Below are positions 60,298 through 64,000 of a stretch of DNA of 64,000 nt, piece after piece. The translations under genes and the position numbers were made by a program. Location of the stretch: the NCBI GenBank assembly GCA_002328075.1, contig DCVT01000012.1, positions 1 to 64,000 of the forward strand, in the 5' to 3' direction. The notes under the pieces are model-generated. The model saw only the letters and a list, made by a program, of their open reading frames with translations. It ran no database searches and was not told where the DNA came from. Origin of the DNA: Anaerolineales bacterium UBA2181 (GTDB taxonomy: Bacteria; Chloroflexota; Anaerolineae; Promineifilales; UBA4811). The stretch's first letter is position 1, and every line of letters begins with the position of its first letter.

Positions 60298-60816
60298 GTG
60301 GGAGTCATACCTGCGGCAGCCGCTTTCTCGCTGGCGGTCGTAACCATGCTGGTTGGCCTGGTGGGTGTCATACTGCCCGTGTTGCCCGGTTTGGTCCTGA
60401 TTTGGTTGGCCGCATTGGGCTATGGCCTTGTGGAGGGCTTTGCCAACATGACCCTTTGGACCTTTGCGGGCATCACGCTGATGACCGCCGCCGGTGTCTC
60501 AGCCGATATCTGGTTGACCCAACTGGGTGCGCGGTTAGGAGGGGCCAAACTGAAATCCCAGCTGGCCGGCTTGGCGGGCGGCGCGGCCGGTGCGCTGGTC
60601 TTTCTCTTCTTTGGTGGGATTACCGCCGGGTTGGGCGCCATCCTCGGTTCAATAGCTGGTGTGTTAGGCGCCGAATATCTGCGGGCTCGGAACTGGGAGG
60701 ATGCGCTGCGAGCGGGTGGCGGATGGTTGCTCGGATGGTTGGCCTCTACCGTTCTCCAGCTGATTCTCGGGGTACTCATCATTGCGCTCTTTGTCTGGCA
60801 GGTCTTGGCAAGGTGA
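60298..60816 (+). CDS. DUF456 family membrane protein
   Basis: About 172 residues from a GTG at 60298 with GGAG 5 nt upstream. Hydrophobic almost throughout: N-terminal helices with LVGLVGVILPVLPGLVLIWLAAL-type sequence, a cytoplasmic loop with the conserved LGAKxGGAKxxG-like segment (here LGARLGGAKLKSQ), glycine-rich helices and a final helix. This agrees with DUF456, a bacterial inner-membrane family of unknown function. The next gene begins 3 nt after the stop, so the two form an operon. Confidence 0.85.
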   Translation: MGVIPAAAAFSLAVVTMLVGLVGVILPVLPGLVLIWLAALGYGLVEGFANMTLWTFAGITLMTAAGVSADIWLTQLGARLGGAKLKSQLAGLAGGAAGALVFLFFGGITAGLGAILGSIAGVLGAEYLRARNWEDALRAGGGWLLGWLASTVLQLILGVLIIALFVWQVLAR

Positions 60817-60819
60817 CAC

Positions 60820-61239
60820 GTGTCCGAAGAGATCAAGACACTCATCAACGTGGCGGCGGTGGTCATGGCTCTCAGCCTGATCACCGGAGGGCTCCTGCTG
60901 GCGCTCGCGATTCGGCAGGTTAAAAAGATCCGGGTGCCGGCCAATGCAGGGCTGGTGGCTACCTTGCAGGGCACGCCCTTATTGGTGGTTTTGGGACTGG
61001 ACCTACTGGACCTGGCGCTGGACATCCTGGCCGCCCCAGTGTCATGGGTCGTTCTGGATTACCTGGGACTCAGAGGACTGCGGACGGTCACGGTGATCGA
61101 GGCGCTGATCCCGGGCACTCAGTTGTTCCCAACTCTGACAGTGACCTGGATCGCCTCTCGGCTAATGCCAGACCGCTTGTCGCTCTTGGTGCAGGAAGCT
61201 GAAGCCCATTCGCCGCTCAGGGGCGAAAGAGCACCATGA
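60820..61239 (+). CDS. Small membrane protein of unknown function
   Basis: A 139-residue protein starting with GTG (AAGGTG upstream). One strong N-terminal helix (about 10-30), a central hydrophobic region (about 45-85) with a LLVVLGLDLLDLALDIL segment, and a polar C-terminus. I recognise no family. The tight spacing to the DUF456 gene implies cotranscription. Its last 23 bp overlap the end of the convergent HEAT-repeat gene. Confidence 0.65.
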   Translation: MSEEIKTLINVAAVVMALSLITGGLLLALAIRQVKKIRVPANAGLVATLQGTPLLVVLGLDLLDLALDILAAPVSWVVLDYLGLRGLRTVTVIEALIPGTQLFPTLTVTWIASRLMPDRLSLLVQEAEAHSPLRGERAP

Positions 61240-61819
61240 CCCCTACCCCCATTCGCTGAAGCGCCTCCCAGGCATAGTGCTCCACGGCCGGTTCAGGGTC
61301 GTCAAGCGCTTTGTACAGCGCAGGAATGGCCTTTTGGGATTCGATTCGAACCAAGGCGCGGGCCGACTCCACGCGGACGGTGGGTACCGGCTCTTCCAGC
61401 GCCGCTATCAGCCCCGGGACCGCCGGTTCTCCAATCTTGCAGAGCGCGTCGCCAACGTGCCGGGCCTCATATCCTTTGGCCCGCCTCAGTGCTCTTAGTA
61501 GCGAATCCACTGCCGACCATTCGCGCCGTTCTCCCAGCGCCAGCGCCGCGCAGACACGCACATCTTCGTTCGGATCCGCCAGGGCGGCAATAAGAGCCTG
61601 CGTGGCAGCCGGACCCGGCACCTCGGCCAGAGCCCGAGCGGCCCACCAGCGAGCATCGGTATCTCCGCTCTGGAGCAACTCAGTCAGAGCCGGCGCAACC
61701 AGATCGCCGGCTATCTTGCCCTCCTGGATCAGGCAGGAAGCGGCCGCCTCGCGCTCCTCCTCAGTACCGGTGGCAAGGGCAGTCAGTGCCGGCGAGAGAC
61801 CAACCGGATCAGGTTTCAC
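61217..61819 (-). CDS. HEAT-repeat protein
   Basis: About 200 residues from a GTG at 61819 with GGGAGG 6 nt upstream; the ORF is open to 61870. Five or six PBS-lyase/HEAT repeats are visible, each of about 30 residues with the pattern AVxxLxxAL.DxxxxVRxxAAxALG (for example DARWWAARALAEV, DVRVCAALALGE, TVRVESARALVRI). Such alpha-solenoids bind protein partners; those related to phycocyanobilin lyases do not necessarily act on bilins. It overlaps the preceding DUF123 gene by 11 nt and so is translationally coupled to it. It also overlaps the convergent gene by 23 bp. Confidence 0.82.
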   Translation of the reverse strand: MKPDPVGLSPALTALATGTEEEREAAASCLIQEGKIAGDLVAPALTELLQSGDTDARWWAARALAEVPGPAATQALIAALADPNEDVRVCAALALGERREWSAVDSLLRALRRAKGYEARHVGDALCKIGEPAVPGLIAALEEPVPTVRVESARALVRIESQKAIPALYKALDDPEPAVEHYAWEALQRMGVGVMVLFRP

Positions 61820-62297
61820 TTGGTCCTCCCTGGAAGACGCGGCCCCAAGGTAGAGCACCGTCCAGCTCAACCAACAGATCAGGCCGGCACCCTACGGCCG
61901 CCGCCAAATCAACCGCATCTGCTCGCCGGGGCAGGCGGAACAGGTGGCTTTGGCAGCTGCAGTCTGACGCTCCGAAACGCTGGGCAGGAATGGTAGCACC
62001 GGACATGTCAGCCACCGCCAACGCCCAGTCGCACTCCCGCGGCGTCTGCCCAACACGAGCCCAGGCGCACACCAGCAGACAGACTTCCCGAAGGTAATCG
62101 ATGTGCCAATGCGGTTTCTTGGCCGTCTGCCAGTGCCGAGCCAACCGGGCGGCCAACCCTCCCGGGCCCAGCGCACTCCCCACGTACAGATAGTACCCGG
62201 CCGGAAAGACCACGGTCCCCAGCGCACCGATGCGAACAGCTTGAGCGGCGGCCAGATGCATCTGAAGTGCATACGTCCCGCGGCCGCTGATAGTCAT
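61809..62297 (-). CDS. DUF123 (GIY-YIG-like) family protein
   Basis: A 162-residue protein with the DUF123 signature: GxYALQM near the start, VGSALGPGGLAARLARHW around residues 40-56, the KKPHWHIDYLRE block near 60-72 and cysteines in the C-terminal half (SDCSCQSHLFRL). DUF123 is a distant GIY-YIG-fold family often found beside or fused to endonuclease III in archaea and thermophiles; its activity is unproven. It lies 5 nt after the Trm112-like gene. Confidence 0.85.
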   Translation of the reverse strand: MTISGRGTYALQMHLAAAQAVRIGALGTVVFPAGYYLYVGSALGPGGLAARLARHWQTAKKPHWHIDYLREVCLLVCAWARVGQTPRECDWALAVADMSGATIPAQRFGASDCSCQSHLFRLPRRADAVDLAAAVGCRPDLLVELDGALPWGRVFQGGPSET

Positions 62298-62302
62298 GGC
62301 CG

Positions 62303-62530
62303 TTATCGGGCCGGTGGTGGTACCGGCAGGTTATCCACCGCGACACCCGCCCACCGATCTCCCTCCTCGATCAGCATCACCGGAATATCCTCGCGTATGG
62401 GGTACTTTCGGCCGCAGCCGGGTTCCTGGCAGACCAGCCAGCAGCCCTGTACAAGCTGCAGCATTCCTTCCTTTTCCTGGACACAGGCCGGGCAGCGCAG
62501 GATCTCAAGCAGCCGTGGACTCACCGTCAT
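62303..62530 (-). CDS. Trm112 family zinc-ribbon protein
   Basis: A 75-residue protein of the Trm112/YcaR family. LLEILRCPAC (Cys13, Cys16) is paired with Cys34 and Cys39 in LVCQEPGCGRKYPIREDIPVML, the standard zinc ribbon and hydrophobic closing motif. In eukaryotes and archaea Trm112 activates methyltransferases; the bacterial role is unclear, but some copies sit beside methyltransferase or glycosyltransferase genes. AGGAG precedes the ATG. First gene of a three-gene operon. Confidence 0.88.
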   Translation of the reverse strand: MTVSPRLLEILRCPACVQEKEGMLQLVQGCWLVCQEPGCGRKYPIREDIPVMLIEEGDRWAGVAVDNLPVPPPAR

Positions 62531-62559
62531 CTTTCACTCCTATTCAGATCGAGGAGGTC

Positions 62560-62588
62560 AGTATAGCATAGCCGGCACAGCGGAACAA
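62560..62588 (-). promoter_or_regulatory. Promoter of the Trm112-DUF123-HEAT operon
   Basis: On the minus strand TATACT (62560-62565) preceded by TGC (extended -10), with TTGTTC (62583-62588) 17 bp upstream. The start is predicted near 62553, 23 nt before the ATG. Confidence 0.6.
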
Positions 62589-62731
62589 GGAACACCCGCG
62601 CGGCGTGCGGATCAGGTTGTTCACCGGATTCACCCTGGTGGAGGCAGATAGCCGGGCACAGGCGACTCGACCGGACAAGGGGCCAATCCATCAGTCACCA
62701 CGCGCGAAACGCCACACCCTTCCTCGGAGGT

Positions 62732-62760
62732 TTGCTACCCATCGGCGAGTATGTTACAAT
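62732..62760 (+). promoter_or_regulatory. Promoter of the S41 protease gene
   Basis: TTGCTA (62732-62737), 17-bp spacer and TACAAT (62755-62760) preceded by TGT (extended -10). The start is predicted near 62767, directly before a terminator hairpin. Confidence 0.6.
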
Positions 62761-62769
62761 CCGCCCGTG

Positions 62770-62796
62770 TCGGCGGCCATTGCCGCCGATTTTTCT
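62770..62796 (+). terminator. Terminator hairpin in the S41 protease leader (possible attenuator)
   Basis: An 8-bp GC-rich stem TCGGCGGC/GCCGCCGA with a 4-nt loop is followed by TTTTTCT. No plus-strand gene lies between here and 61239, so it has nothing to terminate except the protease message itself, 18 nt upstream of the ATG. Confidence 0.75.
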
Positions 62797-62813
62797 ATCA
62801 GGCCGAGACACTC

Positions 62814-63995
62814 ATGAGAAACAAGGTACCGATACCCATCCTGGCCTTCGCCGGGTTCCTGGTGTTTGCAGCCGTCTTTGCGGCCGGCTTTGCCGCTGCA
62901 CTGCTCATCGACCAGCGGATGGATGCCACCTCCACAGCGGACAACGCCAGCTTTGGCCTCTTTTGGGAGGCATGGGAACTGGTGAGGAAGGATTTTTATG
63001 GAGACCTGCCAGACGCCCAGCAGGTAACCTACAGTGCCCTTCGTGGAGCGTTGGGTGCGCTGAACGACCCCTACTCGGTGTTGGTCGAGCCCCAGCCGCG
63101 CGAGATGGAAAGGGATAGTCTGCGCGGAAGCTTTGGGGGAATCGGTGCCTATGTATCCAAGACGGATGACGGCCAGTTTGTGCTGCTCCCCATTGAAGGT
63201 CAGCCCGCCCAGGCGGCCGGCGTGCAAGAGGGCGACGTCCTGTTGGCAGTGGACGGTACGCCGGTCAGCAGCGGGTCCAGCGTGGAGGACGTCGTGCTGG
63301 CCATCCGCGGGCCGGTGGGCGAACCTGTGACCCTCACCATCCGCCATCCGGGCGCCGAAGAGGCGGCAGACGTGATCATCACCCGAGCGGTGATCGAGTT
63401 GCCATCGGCTCGCTGGGAGGTCTTGGAGCAGGCTCCGGACATTGGGTACATCCAACTGAACCGTTTCAGCGAAAAAAGCGGCCTGGAGGTTGAAACCGCC
63501 ATCAAGGAGCTGACCGAGGCCGGTGCCGGCATGCTGATCCTGGACCTGCGATTCAACGGCGGCGGCTTGCTCAACTCGGCCGTGGACGTGCTGGACCACT
63601 TTTTCGGTAGGCAGACGGTGGTGTACCAGCTGAGTTCTGGAGGCAAGGAGACCGGCCTGACCACGTCACGCGGCGGGATCGCAGAGGATATCCCGTTGGC
63701 GGTGTTGGTCAACAGCGGGACCGCCAGCGCCTCCGAGATCGTAGCGGGTGCACTGCAGGATTTGGGCCGCGCCCAACTGGTCGGAGAGACCACCTTTGGC
63801 AAAGGTTCGGTCCAGAACGTGTACGACCTGAGCGACGGTTCGTCATTGCACCTGACCTCCTCACGGTGGTACACCCCCAACCGTCGCCAATTGGACGGCC
63901 AGGGATTAACGCCGGATATTCCGGTCTCGCTGGACGACAGTGGCGATGACCTCCAGCTGGAGCGGGCAATCGAGCTCATGCAGACAGGACAGTGA
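62814..63995 (+). CDS. S41 family C-terminal processing peptidase
   Basis: 393 residues from the ATG at 62814. A signal-anchor helix (about 8-32) is followed by an N-terminal helical region, a PDZ domain (about 105-190, with GGIGAYV and the EGDVLLAVDG loop) and the S41 catalytic domain. The Ser-Lys dyad is probably Ser305 in SGTASASE and Lys330 in FGKGSVQ, 25 residues apart as in E. coli Prc; DLRFNGGG precedes it. Ctp proteases trim exported proteins or cell-wall enzymes outside the membrane. The TGA overlaps an ATG (TGATG) at 63995 that probably starts the next gene beyond the window. Expression may be gated by the terminator in the leader. Confidence 0.92.
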   Translation: MRNKVPIPILAFAGFLVFAAVFAAGFAAALLIDQRMDATSTADNASFGLFWEAWELVRKDFYGDLPDAQQVTYSALRGALGALNDPYSVLVEPQPREMERDSLRGSFGGIGAYVSKTDDGQFVLLPIEGQPAQAAGVQEGDVLLAVDGTPVSSGSSVEDVVLAIRGPVGEPVTLTIRHPGAEEAADVIITRAVIELPSARWEVLEQAPDIGYIQLNRFSEKSGLEVETAIKELTEAGAGMLILDLRFNGGGLLNSAVDVLDHFFGRQTVVYQLSSGGKETGLTTSRGGIAEDIPLAVLVNSGTASASEIVAGALQDLGRAQLVGETTFGKGSVQNVYDLSDGSSLHLTSSRWYTPNRRQLDGQGLTPDIPVSLDDSGDDLQLERAIELMQTGQ

Positions 63996-64000
63996 TGACC

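Noticed and set aside
1..64000. tRNA, rRNA, CRISPR arrays, insertion sequences, integrases or prophage genes
   Set aside because: Reading both strands I found no T-loop/acceptor pattern, no regularly spaced repeats and no transposase- or integrase-like protein.

Overview
The window is about 64 kb of GC-rich bacterial chromosome that looks ordinary in its housekeeping content but carries several accessory blocks. Gene order (rpsB-tsf-pyrH-frr-uppS-cdsA-fbp, recA-recX-rny), Shine-Dalgarno starts, sigma70-type promoters (TTGACA/TATAAT with 17-bp spacers), a giant secreted protein ending in an FLPVLL-type tail and a large expansion of GT-C membrane glycosyltransferase-like proteins together suggest a member of the Chloroflexota (Anaerolineae/Ardenticatenia-like). 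This assignment is inferred from style and remembered gene order, not from a search. No tRNA, rRNA, CRISPR array, insertion sequence or prophage gene was recognised.

Layout. 0.4-2.2 kb: histidine phosphatase and a Fes-type esterase (minus strand). 2.6-8.9 kb: a 2093-residue secreted repeat protein with a recently duplicated internal segment. 9.2-9.4 kb: a tiny Arg-rich protein gene with its own ribosome binding site and terminator hairpin. 9.6-17.5 kb (minus): heterodimeric ABC exporter, ABC-F ATPase, Nudix hydrolase, asparaginase-family Ntn hydrolase and OsmC protein. 17.6-32.5 kb (plus): thpR, then seven large multi-spanning membrane proteins of the GT39/GT87/O-antigen-ligase type, often overlapping by 4 nt, with two very small ORFs between them. 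32.7-36.4 kb (plus): recA, a strongly hairpinned intercistronic RNA region ending in an intrinsic terminator, recX and rny. 36.4-45.2 kb (minus): LysM/M23 peptidase, rho (own promoter), and the seven-gene translation/lipid operon from rpsB to fbp.

45.2-58.2 kb (minus) is the most interesting part. Behind upp and a near-perfect promoter lie an AcnX (aconitase X) pair; a succinyl-CoA-synthetase-like pair whose beta subunit carries a fused 8-cysteine ferredoxin domain; a citryl-CoA-lyase-like protein; an HD protein lacking one metal-binding His; a LeuC/LeuD-type hydro-lyase; a QueG-like Fe-S protein; an isocitrate-dehydrogenase-like enzyme; an MmgE/PrpD protein; and an MFS transporter. Read as a pathway, CoA ligase + lyase + aconitase-like isomerase + isocitrate-type dehydrogenase cover the consecutive steps between acetyl-CoA + oxaloacetate and 2-oxoglutarate, or the same chemistry on a citrate homologue. 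All are built from non-canonical paralogues and may form an undescribed tricarboxylate module.

58.4-64 kb: HAD phosphatase (apparently leaderless), ruvB, a DUF456 protein, a small membrane protein, a minus-strand Trm112/DUF123/HEAT operon, and an S41 protease whose short leader contains a complete terminator hairpin. Predicted 5' stem-loops sitting at the +1 site recur at rpsB, recA and the S41 gene, which hints at a shared post-initiation or mRNA-stability feature.
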